A stretch of DNA of 64,000 bases from Pseudomonadota bacterium. Its GTDB lineage: Bacteria; Pseudomonadota; Gammaproteobacteria; Steroidobacterales; Steroidobacteraceae. The notes under the pieces were generated by a model. It did no database searches. It was not told where the DNA came from and was given only the letters and a program-made list of their open reading frames with translations. Of this stretch, positions 1 to 7,425 are shown piece by piece. The position numbers were made by a program, and so were the translations under genes. The stretch is from contig JADIYJ010000003.1 of assembly GCA_016705325.1 (NCBI GenBank), positions 310,001-374,000 on the forward strand, given 5' to 3'. Position 1 is the first letter of the stretch, and each line of letters begins with the position of its first letter.

Positions 1-304
1 AGCCACCGACCGCGATCAGGTTCACCTCGTTCGCGTGCGCGCCGACGTGCAGCTGCCAGGCGCTGCGCAGCACGATGTCGACCATGCGCGCGCGATCGCG
101 CACGAGGCCTTCCACCGGTTCGTCGTCGTCAAACCGCAGCCTGAGGCTGGTATCGCCATCGGCCAGTGCCTTGCGGAACGCGGCAACCGTGTCGTCCGTG
201 GCTGCCAGCGCGGTGGGCAAGGTGGCCAGGAAAGGCCAGGCAGCAGGTGCGAAGGGGATCAGGCCCGGATCCAGATCGTCGATCGGAGCCAGCGGTGTGC
301 TCAC
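1..304 (-). CDS. glnD: GlnD, PII uridylyltransferase/uridylyl-removing enzyme (N-terminal part only)
   Basis: Reading leftward, a GTG codon at 304-302 opens a frame of 101 codons that runs off the window edge. It overlaps the map stop as GTGA, so it is probably translated after map. The visible residues include GLVRDRARMVDIVL and end in LIAVGG, which matches the segment just before the GGYGRGEL nucleotidyltransferase motif of GlnD. The family uridylylates and deuridylylates PII to report nitrogen status. The map-glnD order is the usual gammaproteobacterial one. The catalytic domain, HD domain and ACT domains lie outside the window, so the call rests on the N-terminus and synteny. Confidence 0.82.
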   Translation of the reverse strand, partial: MSTPLAPIDDLDPGLIPFAPAAWPFLATLPTALAATDDTVAAFRKALADGDTSLRLRFDDDEPVEGLVRDRARMVDIVLRSAWQLHVGAHANEVNLIAVGG

Positions 305-1122
305 GCCGGGGGCTGCTCGCTGGCGCCGAGCGTCAGGACTTCATGGCCGGTCGGGGTCACGAGGATCGTGTGCTCCCACTGTGCCGAAAGCGAATGGTCG
401 CGCGTGATCACCGTCCAGCCATCGGGCAGCAGGCGCACGTCGCGCCGGCCCGCGTTGACCATCGGCTCGATGGTGAAGGTCATGCCGGCCTCGAGTTCGA
501 GTCCGGTGCCCGCCGTGCCGTAATGCAGCACCTGCGGATCCTCGTGGAAGCCGCGGCCGATGCCGTGGCCGCAGTATTCGCGCACGACCGAGCAGTGATT
601 CGCTTCGACGAACTTCTGGATCGTCGCGCCGATGTCGCCGAGTCGCGCGCCGGGACGTACCGTGCGGATACCCAGCCACAGGGCGCGGTAAGTGAGGTCG
701 CAGAGACGAACCGCGTGCGGCAGCGGTTTGCCGACTTGGAACATGCGGCTGGTGTCACCGTGGAATCCGCCCTTGATCACGGTGATGTCGATGTTGACGA
801 TGTCGCCGTGCTTCAGTTTCTTGTCGCCCGGAATGCCGTGACAGACGACGTGGTTCACCGAGGTGCAGATCGACTTCGGGAAGCCACGGTAGTCAAGCGG
901 GGCGGGGACCGCCTGCTGCTGGCCCACGATGTAGTCGTGGCAGATCTGGTTCAGTTCGTCCGTCGTGGCGCCCGGGCGGACGTGCGGCCCGATCATGTCG
1001 AGCACGTCGGCGGCGAGGCGGCCCGCGACGCGCATGGCGGCCTGGTCCGCGGGGCCCTTGATCAGCACGTGCCCGGTGGCGTCCTTGGACGAGGCGGGCG
1101 CCGGGGTCGGGGAATACTGCAT
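301..1122 (-). CDS. map: Methionine aminopeptidase, type I
   Basis: The 273-residue protein removes the initiator methionine from nascent proteins in the cytosol. The five dinuclear-metal ligands are all visible: D112 (NIDITV), D123 (HGDTSR), H186 (GHGIGR), E219 (TIEPM) and E250 (WEHT). They sit at a constant +15 offset from the E. coli enzyme because of a short N-terminal extension. The ATG at 1122 has GAGGAA about 10 bases upstream on the minus strand. The gene diverges from rpsB and overlaps glnD by four bases. Confidence 0.97.
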   Translation of the reverse strand: MQYSPTPAPASSKDATGHVLIKGPADQAAMRVAGRLAADVLDMIGPHVRPGATTDELNQICHDYIVGQQQAVPAPLDYRGFPKSICTSVNHVVCHGIPGDKKLKHGDIVNIDITVIKGGFHGDTSRMFQVGKPLPHAVRLCDLTYRALWLGIRTVRPGARLGDIGATIQKFVEANHCSVVREYCGHGIGRGFHEDPQVLHYGTAGTGLELEAGMTFTIEPMVNAGRRDVRLLPDGWTVITRDHSLSAQWEHTILVTPTGHEVLTLGASEQPPA

Positions 1123-1212
1123 TTAAGGCGGTTCCTCACGCCCCGGATCCGTCACCGCGGCCCGCGTCCGCCGGGGCGGGAGAGGGTGGGCAGGGTCGGA
1201 GCGCGTAAGTAA

Positions 1213-1250
1213 TTGAAAATCCGAGGCCGCGATGGTATAAAGCGCGGCCT
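1213..1250 (+). promoter_or_regulatory. Sigma-70 promoter of rpsB with GC-rich discriminator
   Basis: TTGAAA (1213-1218) and TATAAA (1236-1241) are separated by 17 bases, a near-consensus sigma-70 promoter. The next bases, GCGCGGCC, form a GC-rich discriminator typical of stringently controlled ribosomal promoters. The -10 element lies in the loop of a 7-bp inverted repeat (GGCCGCG 1225-1231, CGCGGCC 1243-1249) that is followed by six T residues. Transcription should start near 1248-1252. Confidence 0.75.
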
Positions 1251-1370
1251 TTTTTGACAACGAAATCCGCACACACACCGTCACGTGTGGCTGGGTGCCC
1301 GGCAGGTCGTGAGACTTTCCTGGGTTGCCGCATGGGGTGTGTGGAGGTTCAACCCTTCAAGGAGTTTTCT
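1250..1370 (+). promoter_or_regulatory. rpsB 5' leader, candidate S2 autoregulatory RNA
   Basis: About 120 bases lie between the predicted transcription start and the rpsB ATG. CACACACC (1272-1279) can pair with GGTGTGTG (1336-1343), closing a domain that ends just before the Shine-Dalgarno AAGGAG (1359-1364). Inside it, CGGCA and TGCCG segments offer further pairing. In E. coli the rpsB-tsf leader is a structured target of S2 feedback repression. The same role here is inferred from position and pairing only. Confidence 0.5.
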
Positions 1371-2374
1371 ATGACCGGCATGTCCATGCGACAGATGCTG
1401 GAAGCGGGTGTTCATTTTGGACACCAGACCCGCTTCTGGAACCCGAAGATGTCCCAGTTCATCTTCGGCGAACGTAACCGAATCCACATCATCAATCTCG
1501 AGCACTCGCTGCCCCTCTACAACGAGGCTGCGGGGTTCATCCGCAACGTCATCGCCGACGGCGGCAAGGTGCTCTTCGTCGGGACCAAGCGCTCCGCGCG
1601 CGAGTCGATCGCCCAGGAAGCCGCCCGCTGCGGCATGCCCTACGTCAGCCACCGCTGGCTCGGTGGCATGCTCACCAACTTCAAGACGATCAAGCAGTCG
1701 ATCCGCCGTCTCGCCGAGATCGACGAGATGCAGGCGAACGGCACGCTCGACCAGCGCAGCAAGCGCGAAGCGCAGATGGTGCGCCGCGAGCGCGAAAAAC
1801 TCGACCGCAGCCTCGGTGGCATCAAGGACATGGACGGCCTGCCGGACGTCATGTTCGTCATCGACGTCGGGCATGAGAAAATCGCGATCCACGAAGCGCA
1901 GAAGCTCGGCATCCCGGTCGTCGCAGTGGTCGACACCAACTGCTCGCCGGAAGGCATCAGCTACGTGATCCCCGGCAACGACGACGCCATGCGCGCGATC
2001 CAGCTCTACGCCGCGGGCATCGCCGATGCCGTCATCGAAGGCCGCTCGACGGTGCTCGAAATGCCGGTCGGTGAAGACGAATTCGTCGAACTCGACGAGG
2101 AAGGCAAGCCGCGTTCCCGCACGGGTGCGCCGAAGCCGTCCCGCAAGACCCCGGCCCGCAAGAAGACCGCCGCCAGCCCCAGGCGCAAGCCGGCCGACGA
2201 CACCGCGGCCGCCGACCAGCGCGCCGAAGAACTCGTCGAGGCCGATCCGGAAGAGAGCGCCGAGGCGTTCATGGCCCGTCGTGAAGCTGCGCGCAAGAAG
2301 CCGGCCGCTGCGGCTGCTCCCGCTCCTGCAGCCGCTGCCGAGCCGCGGCCCCGACCCCGACCGAAGGCGCCTGA
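1371..2374 (+). CDS. rpsB: Ribosomal protein S2 with long basic Ala/Pro-rich tail; frame open into tsf
   Basis: Residues 1 to about 225 match S2 throughout (SMRQMLEAGVHFGHQTRFWN, HRWLGGMLTN, LGGIKDM, VIPGNDDA). AAGGAG sits 6 bases before the ATG. Beyond the core there is an unusual tail of about 110 residues rich in Lys, Arg, Ala and Pro. As given, no stop codon separates it from tsf. The last bases read much better in another frame, GCC GCG GCC CCG ACC CCG ACC GAA GGC GCC TGA, which would end at 2372-2374, one base before the tsf ATG. One base lost near 2338-2342 would explain this. The end given here assumes that repaired reading. Confidence 0.9.
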
Positions 2375-2375
2375 C

Positions 2376-3266
2376 ATGGCCGTTACCGCAGAAGCAGTGA
2401 AGGCGCTGCGTGAGCGCACCGGCGCCGGCATGATGGAATGCAAGAAGGCGCTGGTCGAAACCAACGGCGACCTCGAGGCTGCCGCCGAGATCATGCGCAA
2501 GTCGGGTCTCGCCAAGGCCGACAAGAAGGCCGGGAGAGTGGCTGCCGAAGGCGTGGTCGTCGTCGAGCGCTCGGCGGACGGCAGGCAGGCCGCGGTCGTC
2601 GAGGTCAACTCGGAAACAGACTTCGTCGCGCGCGAGAAGGACTTCCAGGGCTTCGCCGCGGACGTGGCCAAGGCTGCGCTCACTGTGCAGCCGGCCGACC
2701 TGGACGCGCTGCTCGCCACGAAGCTCGCCTCGGGCAAGTCCGTCGAAGAAACCCGCCGTGAACTGATCGCCCGCATCGGCGAGAACATTGGCGTGCGCCG
2801 CTTCGAACTCGTCCGGTCGGATGCTCCGCTTGCCACCTACAGCCACGGCACCCGCATCGGCGTGATCGTTGCGCTGCACGGTGGCGACGACGCACTCGGT
2901 CGTGACCTGGCGATGCACGTCGCCGCGATCAACCCGATGTTCCTGTCGGCCGACGACGTGCCGGCCGACCAGGTCGCCAAGGAAAAGGAGATTTTCGTCG
3001 CCCAGGTAGCGCAGGACCCGAAGACTGCCGGTAAGCCGGCAGAAATCGTCAGCAAGATGGTCGAAGGCAAGATCCGCAAGTTCCTCGGTGAGATCACGCT
3101 GCTCGGCCAGCCGTTCGTGAAGGACGACAAGCAGGCGGTCGGCGATGTCCTGAAGAAGGCCAACGCCCGCGTCGCGCGCTTCGTGCGCTTCGAGGTCGGC
3201 GCCGGCATCGAAAAGAAGCAGGAGAACTTTGCCGAGGAAGTGGCGGCCGCGGTTCGGGGCTCCTGA
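2376..3266 (+). CDS. tsf: Translation elongation factor Ts
   Basis: The 296-residue reading starts at ATG 2376 (MAVTAEAVKALRERTGAGMM) and contains the diagnostic SETDFVARE segment. EF-Ts is the guanine-nucleotide exchange factor for EF-Tu and is slightly longer here than the E. coli protein (283 residues). A weak Shine-Dalgarno, GAAGG at 2363-2367, lies upstream at reasonable spacing, which supports independent initiation at this ATG. In the sequence as given the ATG is also codon 336 of the open frame that begins at rpsB, so a fused S2-EF-Ts product cannot be excluded. Confidence 0.95.
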   Translation: MAVTAEAVKALRERTGAGMMECKKALVETNGDLEAAAEIMRKSGLAKADKKAGRVAAEGVVVVERSADGRQAAVVEVNSETDFVAREKDFQGFAADVAKAALTVQPADLDALLATKLASGKSVEETRRELIARIGENIGVRRFELVRSDAPLATYSHGTRIGVIVALHGGDDALGRDLAMHVAAINPMFLSADDVPADQVAKEKEIFVAQVAQDPKTAGKPAEIVSKMVEGKIRKFLGEITLLGQPFVKDDKQAVGDVLKKANARVARFVRFEVGAGIEKKQENFAEEVAAAVRGS

Positions 3267-3299
3267 GTTCCGGGTCGGCCCGGCGATTGCGACGTACCC

Positions 3300-3330
3300 G
3301 GAACCCCGCGCAAGCGGGGTTCCTTATAAT
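3300..3330 (+). terminator. Perfect 10-bp hairpin with GCAA tetraloop between tsf and pyrH
   Basis: GGAACCCCGC (3300-3309) and GCGGGGTTCC (3314-3323) are perfectly complementary around a GCAA loop. The bases that follow, TTATAAT, give only a short T run, so this may be a partial terminator, an attenuator or an RNA-stability element separating rpsB-tsf from pyrH. The TATAAT at 3325-3330 could be a -10 box for pyrH, but no matching -35 is present. Confidence 0.6.
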
Positions 3331-3363
3331 AGCGTCCCGCACACGGGCCGCTGACGAGGGACG

Positions 3364-4095
3364 ATGGAACCGAAAGCAGATCCGCAACGGCGCAACCGCC
3401 GCATCCTCGTCAAGCTGTCGGGTGAGGCCCTCATGGGGGACTCGGACTACGGCATCGACCCGGCCTTCCTCCGTCGTCTCGCCACCGAAATCCGCAGCGT
3501 CCAGGAGACGGGCACCGAAATCGGCGTGGTGGTGGGCGGCGGCAACCTGTTCCGCGGCGCCGGTCTCGCACGCGCAGGCATGGATCGCGTCACCGGCGAT
3601 CACATGGGAATGCTCGCCACGGTCATGAACTCGCTGGCCCTGCAGGACGCTCTTGAATCCATGAGCGTGGCCACCCGTGTCATGTCCGCCGTGCGCATCA
3701 ACCAGGTGTGCGAGGACTACATCCGTCGTCGCGCCGTCCGCCATCTGGAAAAGGGGCGCGTGATCATTTTCGCCGCCGGCACGGGCAACCCGTTCTTCAC
3801 GACCGACACGGCGGCGAGCCTGCGCGCCATCGAGATCGAGGCCGACCTGCTGCTGAAGGCCACCAAGGTGGATGGCATCTACGACGCCGACCCGATGCTC
3901 AATCCGTCGGCGAAGCGGTACGATCGGCTGACGTACGACCAGGTGCTCGACCAGCGGCTCAACGTGATGGACCAGACGTCCATCGTCCTGTGCCGCGACC
4001 ATCACCTGCCGCTGCGTGTTTTCAACCTGAACGATCCGGGTGCCCTCGTACGTGCCGCTACCGGCGGCGACGTGGGCACGCTGGTCACGAACTGA
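3364..4095 (+). CDS. pyrH: UMP kinase (uridylate kinase)
   Basis: The 243-residue protein phosphorylates UMP to UDP in pyrimidine nucleotide synthesis; the bacterial enzyme is hexameric and belongs to the amino-acid kinase family. Visible hallmarks are ILVKLSGEALMG near the N-terminus, GGGNLFRGAGLA near residue 60 and TDTAASLRAIEIEAD near residue 140. The length matches E. coli (241). It lies between tsf and frr, the standard place. The ATG follows GAGGGACG. Confidence 0.97.
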   Translation: MEPKADPQRRNRRILVKLSGEALMGDSDYGIDPAFLRRLATEIRSVQETGTEIGVVVGGGNLFRGAGLARAGMDRVTGDHMGMLATVMNSLALQDALESMSVATRVMSAVRINQVCEDYIRRRAVRHLEKGRVIIFAAGTGNPFFTTDTAASLRAIEIEADLLLKATKVDGIYDADPMLNPSAKRYDRLTYDQVLDQRLNVMDQTSIVLCRDHHLPLRVFNLNDPGALVRAATGGDVGTLVTN

Positions 4096-4126
4096 GACGG
4101 CCCGAGCCGTTCGACCGGGAGATTCC

Positions 4127-4684
4127 ATGCTCGAAGAACTGAAAAAAGACGCAGCCGACCGCATGGCCAAGTGCGTTGCTGCCTACCGGCACGAACTGAA
4201 GCGCCTGCGCACGGGGCGCGCCAGCGCGAGCCTGGTCGACCACATCCGCGTCGACTACTACGGCGCCGAATCGCCGCTGAACCAGGTCGCGAACGTCGCG
4301 GTCGAGGACGCGCGCACGCTCACGATCGTGCCGTACGACAAGCAGATGGTCGCGGTGATCGAGAAGGCCATCATGAAGTCCGATCTCGGCATCACTCCGA
4401 ACACGGCCGGCAGCGTGATCCGCGTGCCGATGCCAGCCCTCACCGAAGAACGTCGCCGCGACCTGACCAAGGTCGTGAAGCACGAAGCGGAGAACGCGCG
4501 CGTCGCGATCCGCAACGTGCGCCGCGACGTCATGCAGGACCTCAAGGAGATGCTGAGGGAAAAGCTCGTTGCCGAGGACGATGACCGTCGCGCCCAGGAG
4601 GACGTGCAGAAGCTCACCGACAAGTTCGTCGCCGAGGTCGACGTGGTCCTGCATGAGAAAGAAAAGGAACTGATGCAGGTCTGA
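4127..4684 (+). CDS. frr: Ribosome recycling factor
   Basis: The 185-residue product has exactly the E. coli length. With EF-G it splits post-termination ribosomes. Typical segments are LRTGRASASLVDHIRVDYYG near the N-terminus and VIRVPMPALTEERRRDL in the middle. The start at ATG 4127 gives MLEELKKDA; an upstream in-frame extension overlaps pyrH and has no similarity to the family. The gene lies 31 bases after pyrH and 4 bases before uppS. Confidence 0.97.
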   Translation: MLEELKKDAADRMAKCVAAYRHELKRLRTGRASASLVDHIRVDYYGAESPLNQVANVAVEDARTLTIVPYDKQMVAVIEKAIMKSDLGITPNTAGSVIRVPMPALTEERRRDLTKVVKHEAENARVAIRNVRRDVMQDLKEMLREKLVAEDDDRRAQEDVQKLTDKFVAEVDVVLHEKEKELMQV

Positions 4685-4688
4685 CGCC

Positions 4689-5429
4689 GTGTCGCAAGCC
4701 GCAGCGGGCGCGTCCGGCCTCCCACGCCACGTCGCCGTCATCATGGATGGCAACGGGCGCTGGGCCCAGCGCCGTGCATTGCCGCGCCACCTCGGTCACC
4801 GCGCGGGCGCGAAGGCCGTGCGCGCGACCGTCGAAGGTTGTGCGCGGCGCGGCGTCGAGGCGCTCACCATCTTCGCGTTCTCGAGCGAGAACTGGCAGCG
4901 ACCGCAGGACGAAGTCACGCGGCTGATGGAACTGTTCGTCGAATCGATCGACAAGGAGGTCGATGAGCTGCACCGCAACGGCATCCGCATCCGCTTCATC
5001 GGCGAGCTGACGCGGTTGCGCGCCGGGCTCGCAGCGAAGATGGCGGTCGCCGAGGCGCGCACCGCGGCCAATCGGCGCATGACCCTGTTCATCGCCGTCT
5101 CCTACGGCGGGCGCTGGGACATCGTCGAGGCCGCGCGCAGGCTGGCGGCACGCGCCGTCACCGGCGAGATTGCGCCTGCAGCGATCGACGAAGCCCTGTT
5201 CGCGGATCAGCTGCAGCTGGCGGGTGCGCCCGAACCGGACCTGTTCATCCGCACCGGCGGCGAGCAGCGCATCAGCAACTTCCTGCTCTGGAACCTCGCG
5301 TACTCAGAACTCTATTTCTGCGACACGCTCTGGCCCGATTTTGACGATGCGGCGCTCGAGGCCGCGTTGCGTTTCTACGCCAGCCGGCAGCGACGCTTTG
5401 GCCTGACCGACGCGCAGGCCGTCCGATGA
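4689..5429 (+). CDS. uppS: Undecaprenyl diphosphate synthase
   Basis: The 246-residue cis-prenyltransferase elongates farnesyl diphosphate with isopentenyl diphosphate to make the lipid carrier used for peptidoglycan and O-antigen. The catalytic Asp is D20 in the VIMDGNGRWAQ motif, and the C-terminal RTGGEQRISNFLLWN signature is intact. It starts at GTG 4689 and overlaps cdsA by ATGA at 5426-5429. The isoprenoid genes dxr, ispD and ispF in this window feed its substrates. Confidence 0.96.
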   Translation: MSQAAAGASGLPRHVAVIMDGNGRWAQRRALPRHLGHRAGAKAVRATVEGCARRGVEALTIFAFSSENWQRPQDEVTRLMELFVESIDKEVDELHRNGIRIRFIGELTRLRAGLAAKMAVAEARTAANRRMTLFIAVSYGGRWDIVEAARRLAARAVTGEIAPAAIDEALFADQLQLAGAPEPDLFIRTGGEQRISNFLLWNLAYSELYFCDTLWPDFDDAALEAALRFYASRQRRFGLTDAQAVR

Positions 5430-6238
5430 ACGCCGCCCTGCGAGCGCGCATCGTGACCGCGCTGCTGCTCGCAGCCCTGGTCATCCTCGTCCTGGTCTGG
5501 CTGCCGCCGGAGGTGGCGGTGGCAATGATTGCGATCGCGATCTTCGCTGGCGGTTACGAGTGGGCCGGGTTCGCGCGGCTGCAAGCCGTGCCGGCCCGGC
5601 TTGCGTACGCCGCCGCCATCCTGCTGGTGCTGACGGGCGCCGAGATGCTCGCGGCCGACCCGCGCTGGCTTCGGAACATCCTGCGCATCGCCGCCGTCTG
5701 GTGGCTGCTCGCGTTCGTCTGGCTGGCGCTGCGGGCGCAGGCGGGTGGGAGGCTCGCGGCCGCCGTGGTCGGTTTCCTGGTGCTGGTGCCTGCCGGCATC
5801 GGCCTGTCGCATCTCGTCACGCTGCAGCCGCACGGTCAGATGCTGCTGCTTTACCTGCTCGTGCTGATCGCCGCGGCCGACGTCGGAGCGTACTTCGGCG
5901 GCCGCAGGTTCGGGCGCCGCAAACTCGCGCCGCAGGTGAGCCCGGGCAAGACATGGGAAGGTTTTGCGGCCGGCATGCTGGCCGCGGCTGCTGTGGCCGT
6001 TGCCGGCGCATTCATGTTCGACGTGCCATTCTGGCCGTGGCTGTTCATCTGTGAGCTAGTCGCGCTGGTGTCGGTGGTCGGCGACCTGACTGAAAGCATG
6101 TTCAAGCGTCACGTCGGCCTGAAGGACAGCGGCAGGCTGCTGCCCGGTCACGGCGGTATCCTCGACCGCATCGACAGCCTCACCGCGGCGGCGCCGACGT
6201 TCCTGCTCGGGCTGCTGGCGCTGGGCCTGGTCCCGTGA
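5426..6238 (+). CDS. cdsA: Phosphatidate cytidylyltransferase
   Basis: The 270-residue integral membrane enzyme makes CDP-diacylglycerol from phosphatidate and CTP, the branch point for phospholipids. It is a run of hydrophobic helices ending in the CdsA signature SMFKRHVGLKDSGRLLPGHG followed by GILDRIDSL near residues 225-250. The start overlaps the uppS stop (ATGA) and the stop overlaps the dxr GTG start (GTGA), so translation of uppS-cdsA-dxr is probably coupled. Confidence 0.96.
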   Translation: MNAALRARIVTALLLAALVILVLVWLPPEVAVAMIAIAIFAGGYEWAGFARLQAVPARLAYAAAILLVLTGAEMLAADPRWLRNILRIAAVWWLLAFVWLALRAQAGGRLAAAVVGFLVLVPAGIGLSHLVTLQPHGQMLLLYLLVLIAAADVGAYFGGRRFGRRKLAPQVSPGKTWEGFAAGMLAAAAVAVAGAFMFDVPFWPWLFICELVALVSVVGDLTESMFKRHVGLKDSGRLLPGHGGILDRIDSLTAAAPTFLLGLLALGLVP

Positions 6239-7425
6239 AGCGGGTCGCGGTCCTCGGCAGCACCGGCAGCATCGGTGCCAGCACGCTCGACGTGCTCGCG
6301 CGCCATCCCGATCGTTACCGGGTCACCGCGCTGGCCGCTGGTGCGAACCGGGCAGCGCTGTTCGACCAGTGCGTGCGATTCCGGCCGGCGGTCGCGGTCC
6401 TGCAGGATCCAGCGGGCGCGCGAATGCTCGCGCTCGACCTGCGGGCGGCCGATTGCCCGACGGCCGTCGTCAGCGGTGTCGATGCGCTGACCGCGGTCGC
6501 GGCCAGTCCCGAGGTGGACGTGGTGATGGCAGCCATCGTCGGCGCTGCCGGGTTGCCGTCCACTCTCGCGGCGGCATGTGCAGGGAAGCAGGTCCTGGTC
6601 GCGAACAAGGAATCGCTGGTCATGGCGGGCGCATTGCTCGTCGACGCGGCACGCCGCAGTGGTGCGGTGCTGATCCCGATCGACAGCGAGCACAACGCGA
6701 TCTTCCAGTGCATGCCACCCTCGCTGCTGACGGGCGAGGCGCCGCGAGGGGTGCGCCGCATCCTGCTCACCGCGTCGGGCGGGCCGTTCCTGCGCGCCTC
6801 GCGCGAGCAGATGGCAGTCGTCACCCCGGACCAGGCCTGCGCCCATCCGCGCTGGCGCATGGGCCGCAAGATTTCGGTCGATTCGGCGACCCTGATGAAC
6901 AAGGGGCTCGAGCTGATCGAGGCCTGCGTGCTGTTCGGGATGGAACCGTCCTGCGTCAGCGTGGTCGTACATCCGCAGAGCATCGTGCATTCGATGGTGG
7001 AATACGTGGACGGATCGATCCTGGCGCAGCTCGGCAACCCGGACATGCGCACCCCGATCGCCCACGCCCTCGGTTGGCCGGAGCGGATAGGCTCCGGTGT
7101 AGAATCACTGGACCTCGTGGCCGCCGCGCGGCTCGATTTCGAGACCCCAGACCTGGCGCGGTTTCCCGCGCTGGTCCTGGCGCGTGCCGCCGCCGAGGTG
7201 GGCGGGACGGCGCCGGCGGCGCTCAATGCGGCCAACGAGGTGGCGGTGTCGGCGTTCCTGGAGGGCCGGCTCGACTTCCTCGGTATTCCGGCGCTGATCG
7301 ATGGCGTGATGTGCGCGCATCGCAACGCGCCTGCGAACGACATTGGGGACATTCTGGCGGCAGATCGATGGGCCCGTGACCTCGCGCAGGCGAGTCTGGG
7401 ACAGTCTGCCCGGGCGGGAACATGA
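6235..7425 (+). CDS. dxr: 1-deoxy-D-xylulose 5-phosphate reductoisomerase
   Basis: The 396-residue enzyme converts DXP to 2-C-methyl-D-erythritol 4-phosphate, the first committed MEP-pathway step, using NADPH. The N-terminal GSTGSIGASTLDVL is the dinucleotide fold. NKESLVMAG, DSEHNAIFQ and SVDSATLMNKGLELIEA carry the substrate and metal sites. It starts at GTG 6235 inside the cdsA stop and overlaps rseP by ATGA. ispD and ispF lie 20 kb downstream in the same direction. Confidence 0.97.
   Translation: MKRVAVLGSTGSIGASTLDVLARHPDRYRVTALAAGANRAALFDQCVRFRPAVAVLQDPAGARMLALDLRAADCPTAVVSGVDALTAVAASPEVDVVMAAIVGAAGLPSTLAAACAGKQVLVANKESLVMAGALLVDAARRSGAVLIPIDSEHNAIFQCMPPSLLTGEAPRGVRRILLTASGGPFLRASREQMAVVTPDQACAHPRWRMGRKISVDSATLMNKGLELIEACVLFGMEPSCVSVVVHPQSIVHSMVEYVDGSILAQLGNPDMRTPIAHALGWPERIGSGVESLDLVAAARLDFETPDLARFPALVLARAAAEVGGTAPAALNAANEVAVSAFLEGRLDFLGIPALIDGVMCAHRNAPANDIGDILAADRWARDLAQASLGQSARAGT

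Noticed and set aside
1225..1255. Rho-independent terminator (7-bp stem plus six T) upstream of rpsB
   Set aside because: No rightward gene precedes it, and the loop contains the -10 of a strong TTGAAA-17-TATAAA promoter, so the promoter reading is preferred.
1281..2918. A 545-codon antisense frame opposite rpsB-tsf
   Set aside because: It is a codon-composition shadow of two certain genes, with no recognisable domain.
3325..3330. TATAAT as a pyrH promoter
   Set aside because: No -35 element or extended -10 bases are present; the site sits on the edge of a hairpin.
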